Positions 24,328 to 35,668 of a DNA stretch of 64,000 bases are shown piece by piece. The position numbers and the translations under genes are program-made. How positions within the stretch are numbered: position 1 is the first letter of the stretch; each line of letters starts with the position of its first letter. Below the pieces are notes generated by a model. It did not search any database. It worked only from the letters and a program-made list of their open reading frames with translations, and was not told the origin of the DNA. Source of the stretch: Leptasterias polaris (Eukaryota > Echinodermata > Asteroidea > Forcipulatida > Asteriidae); NCBI GenBank assembly GCA_037783415.1, contig JAZGTN010000027.1, positions 2,194,001 to 2,258,000 of the forward strand, given 5' to 3'.

Positions 24328-24676
24328 TTAAAGGCATTGTACACATGTATACTTTTTGTTAACAGCTCAAAATCAGTGTCCACATTTTGTGTGATTCAAC
24401 ATATGCATGAACAAACAAACCTGTGAAAGTTTGAACTCAATTGGTCATCGAGGTCACGAGAAAATAGTGAAAAGAGACCTTATGTGTTTTCTGTTTTTCA
24501 AAATCGAGTTTATTATCACGCGTGATAAAAACTATTGTTTTACTCATTTCTCAGAAACGATAGCATTTTAGGCAGAAATATTTTAAGGAACCCTTTCTAC
24601 CATTACTTACTTTAAATCATGTAAGTTATGTGTGAATCTGTTTTTCGATCTTACCAATAGTGTACAGGGCCTTTAA
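24328..24676 (-). mobile_element. TTAA-flanked MITE, family B
   Basis: TTAA at both ends. On the minus strand it begins TTAAAGGCCCTGTACACTAT and contains CGATAGCATTTTAGGC-type and GATGACCAATTGAG blocks. It is an inverted, closely similar copy of the element at 30742-31104. No coding frame. The TTAA target suggests piggyBac-type mobilisation, by inference. Confidence 0.8.
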
Positions 24677-24855
24677 CTGGACAAAGCAATTATAGAGTCA
24701 GTTAACATATCTGATAAATGAAAACTGTCTGAGTAGGTTTGGTTTTGTCTCTATGGTTTCTGTTTACCAAGTTGGGAAATTCGCATAGGAATAGTTGACA
24801 ATTGGATGGATTAGACTGGTTTCTTTGACATGTGCCTTACTGCCAACATGCAACA

Positions 24856-25054
24856 GGGCTCAATTTCATAGAGCTGCTTAAGCATAAGTTAAGAAAAATA
24901 AAATTATTCTTACCAGAATCAGGTTACCAGCCACCAAAAAACATTCCACTCCACCTGTACCACCTGTTACATGTACTGGTATCCTGCTCTTATTGCCAAG
25001 CAGAAAGTTATTGGGCAATATTTGCTTCTTATGCAGCTCTATGAAACTTGGCCC
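24856..25054. mobile_element. Foldback MITE with GGGCTCAATTTCATAGAGC ends
   Basis: The left end GGGCTCAATTTCATAGAGCT and right end AGCTCTATGAAACTTGGCCC are inverted. The inner TTAAGCATAAG and CTTCTTATGC blocks also pair. The end motif resembles that of the larger element at 20659-21725 (CAATTTCATGGCTCTGC), so they may be related. Confidence 0.75.
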
Positions 25055-25228
25055 ACCCATGTTGTGTGCAGTTCTTACTTTGGCACAAAATAATGGTTGG
25101 TTAGGGACAAATGCAGAATTAAACAGGCGGTAACTCGAGGTTAGCCTCAAGGTTATCTAGTTACCTCAAGTTACTGCTTGTTTAATTCAATTCTCCCTAA
25201 GTCACGTGCTGGTAAAGCAAAAACTGGC

Positions 25229-25288
25229 TGTACAGAATTGTGTACAGAATTGTGTACAGAATTGTGTACAGAATTGTGTACAGAATTG
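25229..25288. repeat. 12-bp tandem repeat, 5 copies
   Basis: Five identical or near-identical copies of TGTACAGAATTG. On the minus strand it gives a repeated NSVH peptide in a spurious frame. Confidence 0.95.
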
Positions 25289-25439
25289 TTTTGAGAATTG
25301 CTGTAGGGGAGCATCTCTAAACTGTTTAAATCAGTCAATTCATTAGTTATACATGTACTTATATAATCAAAGACATTAGGCGCTTTTGAGTATTTCATCA
25401 AAGTGCCTTGCACTACTCCTGTTCATTGGGCCTTATTAA

Positions 25440-25655
25440 GCATTCCTAAAACCATTTAAACTCCTTTTGAGTATGCAGCCCCAGTGGCCAACGCATAGGT
25501 TACTAATCATTCACATCAACAATCTCTGCCCTTGCAGGTACCCATTTACTCCTGGGTGATGAGAAGCTTGTCTTGACCAAGAAGTGTCATGACCGGGATT
25601 CAAACCTAACTTGTTGAGTTTGTTTCTTAAGACCACTCGACCACGGCACGCTTAC
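25440..25655 (-). mobile_element. Degraded SINE-like element
   Basis: Contains GGTACCCATTTACTCCTGGG, then GTGTCATGACCGGGATTCAA and a CCACTCGACCACGG end. Read on the minus strand this is a tRNA-like head (CCGTGGTCGAGTGG) with a GGTTTGAATCCCGG B box. I recall similar blocks from many marine invertebrate genomes, but cannot name the family with certainty. Confidence 0.5.
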
Positions 25656-25963
25656 ATGCACCTTTTTAACTGGTATTTTTTTCTGGTAGGAAAATTTCTT
25701 TGTACAATTAAGTTACAGAAATTTGTTATGAATTTGCAATAATTTCTACATAACGTCAAGCACAGCTAAAAAGAACAGCTGTGACTAATATTTTGTGATG
25801 TGCCCCCATTCATAATAACAAAATGAGTAGTTGCAAAAGTTACAAGTTAAAAAAAAATTGCAACAGCTGTTTACTTTTTTTTCTCTTATATTTTCAAACA
25901 GTAGAAAGCTTCTTCGTAAATGACCGATTATAGTCTTATAAAACATTAAACTATATAATATCA

Positions 25964-26388
25964 TCCAGAATCATTTACAAGCTGATGCTGATTGTTTTCA
26001 AAGCACTCAATGGGCAAGCACCAATGTACATCCTAGACATGCTCAGCATCTATAAGCCATCCCGCAACCTTCGATCAGGAAATAAATATCTTCTTCAAGA
26101 AGTCAAATCTCATCGAACCTGGGGGGACAGATCATTCTCCGTCGCGACACCACATCTCTGGAATCAGCTTCCTCTTAACATAAAAACCTCCAATACTATT
26201 CACTCATTCAAAAAGTCTCTCAAAACACACCTCATGTCTAAAGCATTTAGTTCCTCCTAACTGAGTTTTTTCTGTTGGTCCCCTCCCCTTTTGTTTTTTC
26301 GCTTCCTTTGTTACAGCGCCTTGAGCACCTTTGGTGGTATGTGCGCTTTATAAGTCTTCGTTATTATTATTATTATTATTATTATTAA
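25964..26388 (+). mobile_element. 3' end of a CR1/L2-like non-LTR retrotransposon
   Basis: A 5'-truncated LINE. The frame ending at 26260 encodes the typical reverse-transcriptase C-terminal tail: RIIYKLMLIVFKALNGQAP, then PSRNLRSGNK, TWGDRSFSVATPHLWNQLPL and a SFKKSLKTHL end. It is followed by a 3' UTR with CAGCGCCTTGAGCACCTTTG and GCGCTTTATAAGT, and an (ATT)n tail at 26361-26388. About 95 codons remain and there is no catalytic domain, so it cannot move by itself. The (ATT)n tail and stem-forming GCGCCTTGAGCACC region are what such elements use for template recognition (family knowledge). Confidence 0.85.
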
Positions 26389-26817
26389 ACTATTCATTTG
26401 GAAATGGAAATGATTGGTGGGGCTAGGCGATCTAATATATAACTCGGATCTATCAAAGTTAAAAGTTCTCTTTCAAATTTTTGTTTTAAACTTGTCCATA
26501 AAAACCAACAAAATTTAATGTAAACTTCACTGGAAGAAATTCACTTTGCCATCTTAATGGTATTACTTCACGACCTGTTCAGTCAGTCACTTAGTAAAGT
26601 AGAATATATGTTTGCTTCAAACTTTATCAAAACCATTGACATTTTAATCTAGAACTACACAGGATGTGTTTATTAAATTTTAGGCACTAAAAAAACAATT
26701 ATTAAAAAATATCAAAGTCAATTGTATTCCCTTTTAGTTGTTTTTAGAGTTAATTTTTGTTTGGCTCCGATGGCTCCATCCGGGGTGGGCTAACCTCATT
26801 TTTTTTAGCCCAAGCTC

Positions 26818-27075
26818 CGCCTGCGCCTGCGCCTGCGCCTGCGCCTGCGCCTGCGCCTGCGCCTGCGCCTGCGCCTGCGCCTGCGCCTGCGCCTGCGCCT
26901 GCGCCTGCGCCTGCGCCTGCGCCTGCGCCTGCGCCTGCGCCTGCGCCTGCGCCTGCGCCTGCGCCTGCGCCTGCGCCTGCGCCTGCGCCTGCGCCTGCGC
27001 CTGCGCCTGCGCCTGCGCCTGCGCCTGCGCCTGCGCCTGCGCCTGCGCCTGCGCCTGCGCCTGCGCCTGCGCCTG
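26818..27075. repeat. (CGCCTG)n hexanucleotide array, 43 copies
   Basis: A 258-bp uninterrupted GC-rich hexamer run with no visible substitution. It is open in all six frames, giving spurious Ala-Cys, Pro-Ala, Arg-Arg, Gln-Ala and Gly-Ala dipeptide polymers. The purity suggests recent expansion. It lies between the CR1/L2-like LINE end and a CpG-rich inverted-repeat region. Confidence 0.97.
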
Positions 27076-27110
27076 TGTGTGGGGTAGAGGAATGGGGGAA
27101 AAATCGATTT

Positions 27111-27385
27111 GCCACCATAGAAATAGAACGCTGAGTGCGTCATTGTGCGTGCGGTTTCGTTGTGAGACCATTTTTATGGACGCGCGTACGCCATTTTTTT
27201 ACGCGTGTATGGCAAAATTAGCATATTACGGTCTATGTGCGCTGCCATTTTTGCCATACACGCGTGTCACGTGATGATCATTTTGCCATACACGCGTGTC
27301 GCGTGGTATCGATACGCCGCGTCCAAGAGGAGGACGCCGGTCGAGCTCAGCGTTCTCCGGGTTCTATTTCTATGTGTTTGCCACA
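27111..27385. other. CpG-rich segment with inverted repeats
   Basis: Right after the hexamer array. ACCATAGAAATAGAACGCTG at the left is matched inversely near 27346-27385 (CTCAGCGTTCT, then GGTTCTATTTCTATG). Between them TTTTGCCATACACGCG occurs twice and its inverse once. The local CpG density is far above the AT-rich surroundings. It could be a foldback element or an unmethylated promoter-like island; no exon is recognisable. Confidence 0.5.
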
Positions 27386-27459
27386 CACACTCGCGCTCGC
27401 GAGAGACGTCGCGACGTTTTGATATGCCGCCCTCCCGTGTTAATTGAAATTTAGTCGGG

Positions 27460-29990
27460 TCTCTTTAAGTGATAGTGATTAAGACTTCGGTTTGTGTTCA
27501 TAACGTCGAGGTTTCTGTCCAAATGTGTGCAAGCAAGCGAATGTTTTTTTTTTACTTTTCTGCAGCGGTGTTGTCAGTGTTGTTTTGCCGAAGCTGCTGC
27601 TCTATCTATCCGGTCATGTAGCCTCACACACCGTTGTACATGTACGACGGCTGTCACACTGCATTAGGTGAAGTGATATTTGGTGTCAGTTTAAAAAAAA
27701 TCGGTATTTGTCTGTTTTCCATGATTGGACATGATACTTGATTGCCTGAGGATTGTCTCAACTCACATGTAAAAGCAACCAGTACTTTTGCCTTGGGAGA
27801 TATTTCGCGAGGATATTGTTGTCTTGCAGCAAATTGTTTTGGTTGGGTGAGTAAATTTTTAGGTGAATAATTTTTGACAATGCTAGGGGCGTAGCGGTAG
27901 TATAAAATGAATAAGAGAGACACATAAACTTGGTAGTTGAGGGTTAGTTGCGTTATATCGTATTCATGGCGACCCTGAAATCGATGCAAATCTTTGACCT
28001 CTCTGCGCGCGATGTAAACAGTCCCTAGATACAATTTTTGTGGTTTGACTTGCCAAGCAAAGAGTCGCCTCTCATTTGACCAAAACTTAGAAACATGTAA
28101 GGCTCCACTGGTTAGTTGCACTTGTAAATGCAAAAAGTTGTGGTATTTTAGGCATTTCTACAAGGTACAAAAATATGTCATACTGTCGGGGCCATAACAA
28201 AAAAAATTGCCTCCGAAAAAGTTTCATCAAACACTTTTTCAATTCACAATTCACGATGATCAAATCATGTGACTGAACATTCTGCTGAGCATTCTGGGGG
28301 AAAAAAATACAGAGGCTTAAAGAAGCCATGTGCCTTATATCATTTTCTAACAGTCTGGAGAATTTTTTTTGTAACCCTCATATCATAATATTATTATTAA
28401 TATTAAAATTTAAACATCGGCTTGGTGATTAAATTATCACTGTTTATTTATATGCTTTATTATAAATGTTAAGAAACATAAAAAGACACAAAACTAAAAA
28501 AAGAAATCAGATTTGAAAGCCAAGAATTATTTACATTTTTTTTATAATTTTTTTTTTTTAAGTTTTTGCAAATTACCATCGTAATTTTTTTAATTAAATA
28601 AAAAATATTTTGAATAAAATGAAGACAACTGCTGGCTATAGAGTCATACACAGAATCATCTCACAGAACACTTGAAGTCACTGCAGATGTTTCTTCCGTG
28701 TATGGCTTCACCCGGACACCATACTTCTTGTTTGCCTCGAAAACAGGTAAAACTCAAAACAAATGGGACGCTATTGAAGTCATCGAAGATCGGTGCGTGG
28801 TGTGAAAGTTTCAATGTCTATCAAGTTTTAATATATTTTTACAAACTTCTTATAAACAAAGGAAGGTAATTAGGGCATCAGTTGATATATGGCATAATTT
28901 ATTTTTTTCAATTCAAAGAAAAAGGCATAGTACATCGAAAACCGGACAGGGGAGGATACATGGTTTCTGCAGATCTTTAAAAAGTATTAAAAAATCTTTA
29001 AAATAAGTTGAGCTACAAAACTAAGGTCTTAAAAAAAGGACAAGATGGATGAAGTGTGTAAACTGTAATGAATTTTCCTGTCACTGTCAGCTCGTTAAGA
29101 ACCGAATTACACTGCATGTAAAAAATAACATAAATAAAGTGTGACTGTGAGTCGGTATAGCTGTTTCCCTAGTTGCGATAATCATACATTTCTTCTTCAT
29201 AATGTAAAGGAAATACAGTACATAATCCTTATTTTTGTTTTCCTTGTCGTACTCTAATTTTGTTTTTACTTAAACTATTATGAACTTACTTTGTATAATT
29301 TGTATTTCTATATCAATATCATGTCTGTTCCTGTAGTTGATGGCTCTTTTGCTGTTTAGTTTGTCAATAAATAGGCCTAAAATGATAAAAATTCGCTCTT
29401 CGCTTGAGATAAAATACAGTATTTCCATTGTAAATAATGTGTCTGTTAAGATGGATTTTTTTTTTGTCCACTGATACAGTACATAGTATGGAATTAAGTT
29501 CAGATACATGTAGGCCTGATAGGCTACATTGACTACATCATACGTACATGTACGTAACCTATCTAAGGCCAAGAGGCATGGAGAAATAAGATAAAACCAG
29601 GCCAACATACCACGAATGGGACCAACCCTCTACTTCGGGGACTATGCGATGTTTTAACATCGCGTAGCCTATTTGTTTTACCTTGCACATAATTTATGGA
29701 ACTTCACTTTACACATGTACATGTACATGTAGTTGTTAGAGTCTGTTCGCACACCAATCACACTGAGAAATATCCCATGTAATGCTTCCTTCTTACAGAT
29801 AAATTTTTAAACCTTGTGTACATTGAAGCGCTTTTTGGGCCTTTGGGCCCCCTGTGTTAATACTTTTAATTTGTAATAATAATAAACCAAGATTATGATG
29901 ACATGCACTGAACATTCCAAACAGAAACATTTCTTTTCCAGGTTAACTTTTAAAAAAATCTGTGAAACATGACAAACATTTCAGTTGTTG
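27460..29990. other. Non-coding stretch, nothing recognised
   Basis: AT-rich sequence with homopolymer runs of T and A (for example near 28535-28560) and one ACATGT-rich spot near 29550 and 29717. No ORF here resembles a known family and no repeat with clear boundaries was seen. Confidence 0.5.
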
Positions 29991-29991
29991 T

Positions 29992-30157
29992 CAGAGCTGC
30001 AAACTCTCCCTGGTTCTGCAGAAAGTTCCCTGTGAAAGTCAATCAATCTTTCCATGTTCTGATGAACAATATAAATTTCAGCTTATAAATGGAACAAATT
30101 TTCACCATCATGTTTTAACATGATGCCCTGATTGAACTACAAATGTTGGCAGCTCTG
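29992..30157. mobile_element. Short MITE, family C (CAGAGCTGC ends)
   Basis: CAGAGCTGCAAACTCTCCCT at the left and the partial inverse ATGTTGGCAGCTCTG at the right. A second copy at 43107-43295 shares GAAAGTTCCCT, CCATGTTCTGATGAACAA and both ends. Confidence 0.75.
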
Positions 30158-30361
30158 TATTGCAAATGAATTTCCTTATTTTAAACAGAATCCGCTAATC
30201 TTGAAGATGGACAAGAATATTCCCAAAAGGCAAACTTTGTTTCGTCTAGTAAAAATTTATTTTACAGAGAAAGAAGCAGTTATTTCACTGAGTAAGCAAA
30301 CAAGAAAATAGAATTAGCTGATTGCAAACTGCTTGTAAAGCCAACCATAGGATCTTTGGTA

Positions 30362-30745
30362 TTAAAGGGACACGTTGCCTTGGATTGGGCGAGTTGGTCT
30401 ATGAAAAGCGTTTGAAACCGTTTGTTACATGTATGAAATGCATGGTTAGAAAGATGTTGTAAAAGTAGATTGTAATGATCCACACAAATATGCCTCGAAA
30501 TTGCGTGGTTTTCCTTTTACATCGTAAACTAACACGGCCCGCCATTTTGTAGAGCCAAATTTTTGACTCCACAAAATGGCGGACCGTGTTAGTTCGCAAA
30601 GTAAACCACGCAATTTCTGGGCATTGTGTGGATCATTGTATTCTACTTTTAAAACATCTTTCTAACCATGCATTTGATAACAAACAGTTACAAACGCTTT
30701 TCATAGCCCAACTCGCCCGATCCAAGGCAACGTGTCCCTTTTTAA
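30362..30745. mobile_element. TTAA-flanked foldback MITE, family D
   Basis: Two arms of about 185 bases in inverted orientation: AAGGGACACGTTGCCTTGGA at the left and TCCAAGGCAACGTGTCCCTT at the right, meeting around AAATTTTTGACT. TTAA lies at both ends. A diverged copy is at 40457-40835. No protein is encoded; the long TTAA-bounded hairpin suggests a piggyBac-related non-autonomous element (inference). Confidence 0.85.
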
Positions 30746-31104
30746 AGGCCCTGTACACTATTGGTAAGATCGAAAAACACAAATGTTCACAGATTCACAC
30801 ATAACTTACATGATTTAAAGTAAGTAATGGTAGAAAGGGTTCCTTAAAAAATTTCTGCCTAAAATGCTATCGTTTCTGAGAAATGAGTAAAACAATAGTT
30901 TTTATCGCGCGCGATAATAAACTCGATGTTTGAAAAACAGAAAACACATAAGGTCTCTTTTCTCTATTTTCTCGTAACCTCGATGACCAATTGAGCTTAA
31001 ATTTTCACAGGTTTGTTATTTCATGTATGTGGTTGATTACACAAAACATGAACACTGTCTGTGATTATTTTGTCAGCTCTGCCAATCCTGTATAATACCT
31101 TTAA
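30742..31104 (+). mobile_element. TTAA-flanked MITE, family B, joined to family D
   Basis: Begins in the TTAA that closes the preceding element, runs AAGGCCCTGTACACTATTGG, and ends TACCTTTAA. It is the best-preserved copy in this orientation. See the inverted copy at 24328-24676 for the shared blocks. Confidence 0.8.
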
Positions 31105-31388
31105 ATGCAATACCTACTTAATGGCCTGATGCTTTTACCAAGTAAAGCTGCACCTTGTCTTAACATTTTCAAAAATGGAGGTGAAACATTTAAAAAAAAG
31201 TAAACTTGATTGATTTTATTGAATACCAGGGTCTTAACACTGTATTGATCACACTATACTACATTACCACTGGGCACTATGTGTACTTTATGTGCATTAA
31301 CCAAATATTGATCCATTGATCAGGATGTGCCAGTACATGTGCTTGAGTAATTTTATACTGAGCACAGTGGCTGTTCTCAGGTACAAAT

Positions 31389-31410
31389 GTACATGTACAT
31401 GTACATGTAC
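31389..31410. repeat. (ACATGT)n run
   Basis: About 3.7 copies of ACATGT, a self-complementary unit. Shorter versions recur across the window (for example near 8877, 29550, 29717 and 42074). Confidence 0.9.
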
Positions 31411-32200
31411 ATTAAAAATGATAAAATGCAATTTCACCATTTCATCCAATGTATGCACAGAGACGGAACATTTTCATTTAGCATGTTTAGGGGAGGGGTG
31501 GTCAGTGCTCGAATTTGGAGGGAAAATCCACATGACTGCAGGGCTTGTAGCTCAAACTTTTTAGTGGACCACACATTTTCTAACGAGAAGTGATTCAAAA
31601 TGAGAACAAAACTATTTACACAGTTGAACATAAAACTGTTCATTAGGCTATTTGAACAAGCACGAACATGATTAAGAGAAGATAAATCTTATTTGTAATA
31701 ATATAGCCCATGGGTGACAATACTTTGCAGGGCTCAAATTTGTGGGGGGGGGGGGGGGGGGGGTGGGGATCCACAAGACTGCAGGGCTTGTAGTTCAACT
31801 CAAAATGTTTACTGGACTAGAATTCTTTTCTACAAGACTAGAGTCAAACTGAGAAAAACTTGCTGACACAGTTTAGCATACATTTAGGCCTAACTGTTTT
31901 TATGTCAACAAACACTTGGACATAGGTAAGAAAAGATTTAACTCATTTGTCGTACATAATTACTTATACTTTGTTACTCAACAGAATTGAAAGGTGGGTT
32001 ATCTGACCCAAAGTCAACATTTGAACATAATTTGTTTGTTTTTGTAACTCAGTGAATGTGTTGTATCAATTGAAAAACTCAAGACAGCAGGACTTGTCAG
32101 GTCTTTGAGTTTACTGGCCTGACACTAAAATCACTCACTGGCCTCGAGCCAGTGTGGTCCAGTGTAAAACTCCAGCCTTGACTTTGATAACTAAATATGA

Positions 32201-32729
32201 AGCCCTGTTCGCATTGGACTTAATTTGGGTAAACTAACCGAGCAAATGGGTAACTTAACCATTTTAAGTCCAATGCGAACAGCCCAGGAAGTTTCCCTCC
32301 CAGGTAACTTACCCGACCCGAATGGGTAGTTTAACCGACCCACGTCTGCCCGGTTAAATTGACCAGGTCAGTTTAACCGAGCCGAAAAGTCCAGTGCGGA
32401 CGCGATCAGGGTTAAAAAGCCACATCCGGTCCCCCTATCTACCCGCCGCGCCACGTGATCGTGTGGTGATATGTCGTACACACGCAATTATTTACACGGA
32501 CGGAAGCTCGGTTGCATTCATTGCATTCTCGCTGTCATGCACCCCGGTCAAAGGTCACTGCGATAGCACCCTCTTGTGTTTGTCTTAAGTTAGTCGGTAT
32601 GTGTTTTACCGATCGCGTCGGTTAGTTTACCCACGTCATTAATCCAAGTGTGGACGCTGGTAAGTTTCCCCTTTTGGAATGTTAACCACTGTCTCGGTAA
32701 AACATTAATCCAGTGCGAACACGGCTTTA
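32201..32729. mobile_element. Foldback element with three terminal-motif copies
   Basis: CCTGTTCGCATTGGACTTAA at the left end is matched inversely at 32262-32285 (TTAAGTCCAATGCGAACAG) and again at the right end near 32705-32725 (ATCCAGTGCGAACACGGCT). So a 75-bp hairpin sits inside the left part of a roughly 530-bp element. The body is GC- and CpG-rich with repeated GGTTAA/TTAACC blocks. Confidence 0.75.
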
Positions 32730-33337
32730 GTGAATTGAACGCTTATCATTCCGTACTCAAAGGTAGCCTAGTTACATGACTCTCCTCTGTTGCATAATGC
32801 AGTGCAACAGAGACTGGTGTCCCACTAGGGCTAACTCAAAGGCAACATTTGTACAGGTTTTTAAAAAGATATTACACAATGATAACATTATACAATTCCA
32901 CAGGTGATTGGTTGCAGGAAGGGACCCTACATGTACGTCATAGTAGAAGTCACTCATACTGGTTGAATCTGATCAAATAAGCTTAAATTCAGGCTTTCCA
33001 GTTCGAAAACTGAGCATATTTTACCAGTGTGCAGGCACTTGATCAATATGCACATTAGACCTCCTATGTTTAATGAGCGCTGTGCGTCATGGTCTATAAT
33101 TCATTACCGATGTTCATTATGATTTGATTTGCACACTGTCAATCTTGTCATGGGAACAAAACAAAATCCTCTCGGGTTCTCTCATGCTTAAATGAAATGG
33201 TTTTATAATACAAACATGTAGCTGTGCGGATGTATTTGGTTTTGCAATAATTGAACTACACCGAGGAGGGGAGCTGTGATGGGTGCAGAGTTGTGCAATC
33301 TACTACTGTATGCTGCTTGAAACTTTTGTTTCTCTAA

Positions 33338-33674
33338 TAGACCTTATGCATATGACGTCATTTGAGTAGGGCGCCCTCACCTAGAGGTCAAAAGGAAGAT
33401 GCTCATTGGCCAGTCTTGTGCGCCGCGCGTACACACACCCTTACAGATCCGGTTTGTGGGGTACTGCTATTGTTGTTCTATTATTCCCTTTTCTGAAGAA
33501 TTCCCTTGTGGGGTCCAATTGTTCCTATTGAAATGACCTTGTGGGGTCCATTGTTCCATTGTTGTCAGGACCCCACAAGTGCCAATCCGTGCGAACAAAT
33601 CAGCGCGTTTCCATTGTTTCATCATCAGTTTACCTCTAAGATGGCGGCTTGGTGACGTCAATGCATAAGGTCTA
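33338..33674. mobile_element. Foldback MITE with TA target and TGACGTCA in its ends
   Basis: AGACCTTATGCATATGACGTCA-type left end (33339 on) and TGACGTCAATGCATAAGGTC right end are inverted repeats bounded by TA. An inner inverted pair GTGGGGTCC/GGACCCCAC adds a second stem. The CRE/bZIP-like palindrome is part of both ends. Confidence 0.8.
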
Positions 33675-34214
33675 TACTAAGTAATAGGGTATCTTTCCCT
33701 GAAGAAAACTTGTTAGATTGAGAATGGATTAAATGTGATAGGCCTAATACTTAGGCAAGATATTAGGCCTATCAATTGGGCTTGTTAGGTAAATTCCAAG
33801 TAATTTTTATGATTTTCAGAAAATAACATTCAAATTAAGGGGTTTTCTTTATAGACCAATCCGACTCGGGACCTTTGTTTGGATACTGTGTTTAAGAGTG
33901 GTCAGGGTACCAAACTGAGTGTGCAGAAAAACCAGTAGGCCCTACTGATTCGGGGCTGCATGCATGTAGGCTTTGACAGTTGAAACTGATAATGTGTGAT
34001 TTATGGGAAATTCCTGAATGTGATATGAGCATCAACTTTGGTGGTGCACTTTTATCTCCAAATCAACACCCCCCACCCCCTCCACAGGGCTCTTAATTTA
34101 CTCCTGACCGCAGGCCTGAGACCAGTGCTTTTAGTGTCTAGCGTGTACACTCCCAAGACCAGCAAGTCCAGGCTCAGTCTTGTGTTTTTCATTTGAATCT
34201 ACCTTGAATCTACC

Positions 34215-35668
34215 TTGAAATCAATGAAAAGAAATAAGGCACCCGGGGTAGATGAAATAACAAGCGACATACTGAGGGAGGGCGGTCACGAGGTGATATC
34301 TCAGTTAACCATCCTCTATAATCAAATCTTCATGGAACAAAAGATACCAAGACATTGGAAAGAAGCGAAGGTCATTCTTCTTCATAAAAAAGGCCACAAA
34401 GCTGACATAAAGAATTACAGACCCATCAGTCTTTTATCTCATCTCTACAAAATTCTCACAAAAATCATACAAAAAAGGATTGCGACAGTTCTAGATGAAC
34501 ATCAACCAAGAGAACAGGCTGGGTTCAGAAAAGGCTTCTCAACAACAGATCATTTATACTCACTGAAAAAGTCAACGAATATCAACTGGACTTGTGCGTG
34601 GGATTTATTGATTACGAGAAGGCATTCGACTCTGTGGAACACAAATATCTGTTTCAAGCTCTGAGGAAAATGGAAATCAGTGAAGGATATATAAAGTTAC
34701 TTGAAGATATCTACACTGAAGCAACAGCAAGGATTTACATTGACAAAGACGTCTCACAGGAAATAAACATCAACAGAGGAGTTAGGCAAGGGGACCCAAT
34801 ATCACCCAAAATATTCACTGCGGTGTTGGAAGAGGTTTTCAAGAACACGTCACTGGATGAGAAAGGGTACAACATCGATGGAGAAATGTTAACAGATCTA
34901 CGTTTTGCAGATGATGTGGCTCTAATCACCTCTTCTGTTAACGACTTAGAAGCGCAAATAAATGAAGTAAACAGCAATAGTAAAGACATAGGTTTGAAGA
35001 TGCACAAAGGAAAAACAAAGTACATGACAAACTTCAATACAGATGACTCAATAACGGTGGAGGACCAAGAGATCAGCAGGGTCAATGAATACAAATATCT
35101 GGGCCAAACAGTAAAAATGAACGACAACACAAAAGATGAAGTATCAACCAGGATTAAGGCAGGATGGAGCTCCTTTGGACGATACAGAGGAATACTTGGT
35201 GATAAGAACATACCTATGGCACTTAGGAGAAAAGTATATGATCAGTGTGTGCTACCAACAATAACTTATGGAGCAGAAACATGGACAACAACAAAACTGA
35301 TAGAACATAAACTCCGCACAGTACAAAGAGCAATGGAGAGACAAATGCTACATATCTCAATTAGAGACAGGATTAAATGCACAGAAATACGAAAGAAAAC
35401 TGGAGTAAGAGACATCATAAGGACAATAAAACAAGCTAAATGGAAATGGGCTGGACACACTGCCCGAAGAAATGACAATAGATGGACAACAAGAATAATG
35501 GATTGGCAACCAAGGACAGGGAAAAGGAAAAGAGGTAGACAGAGAAGAAGATGGAGAGATGACATCAGGGTATATGCAGGAACAACATGGACCAGAACTG
35601 CAAGAAATAGAAATGAATGGCATTTTCATGAGGAGGGCTACATCCTACACTGGATGAACACAGCCTAA
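34215..35668 (+). pseudogene. RTE-like LINE reverse transcriptase, 5'-truncated and frameshifted
   Basis: Two overlapping frames make one broken reverse transcriptase. The first (34215 to about 34570) has NKAPGVDEI, RPISLLSHLYKI and EQAGFRKGFSTTDH. The second (from about 34571 to 35668) has GFIDYEKAFDSVEH, RQGDPISPKIF, the catalytic LRFADDVAL (FADD) and EYKYLGQ, then the C-terminal WAGHTARR and KRGRQRRRWRDDI typical of RTE-clade elements. A one-base loss in the GAAAAAGTC stretch near 34565-34573 explains the frame change. The AP endonuclease that should precede is missing, so it is a dead, 5'-truncated copy. The element ends shortly after the stop in an ATGATGATGATG tail, which suits RTE. Both catalytic aspartates remain. 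Confidence 0.88.

Noticed and set aside
26734..27274. Six overlapping open frames of 110-178 codons
   Set aside because: All are readings of the CGCCTG hexamer array; every frame is open because the unit has no stop. No gene context.
34735..35629. Minus-strand frames of 90-158 codons
   Set aside because: Antisense shadows of the RTE-like reverse transcriptase.
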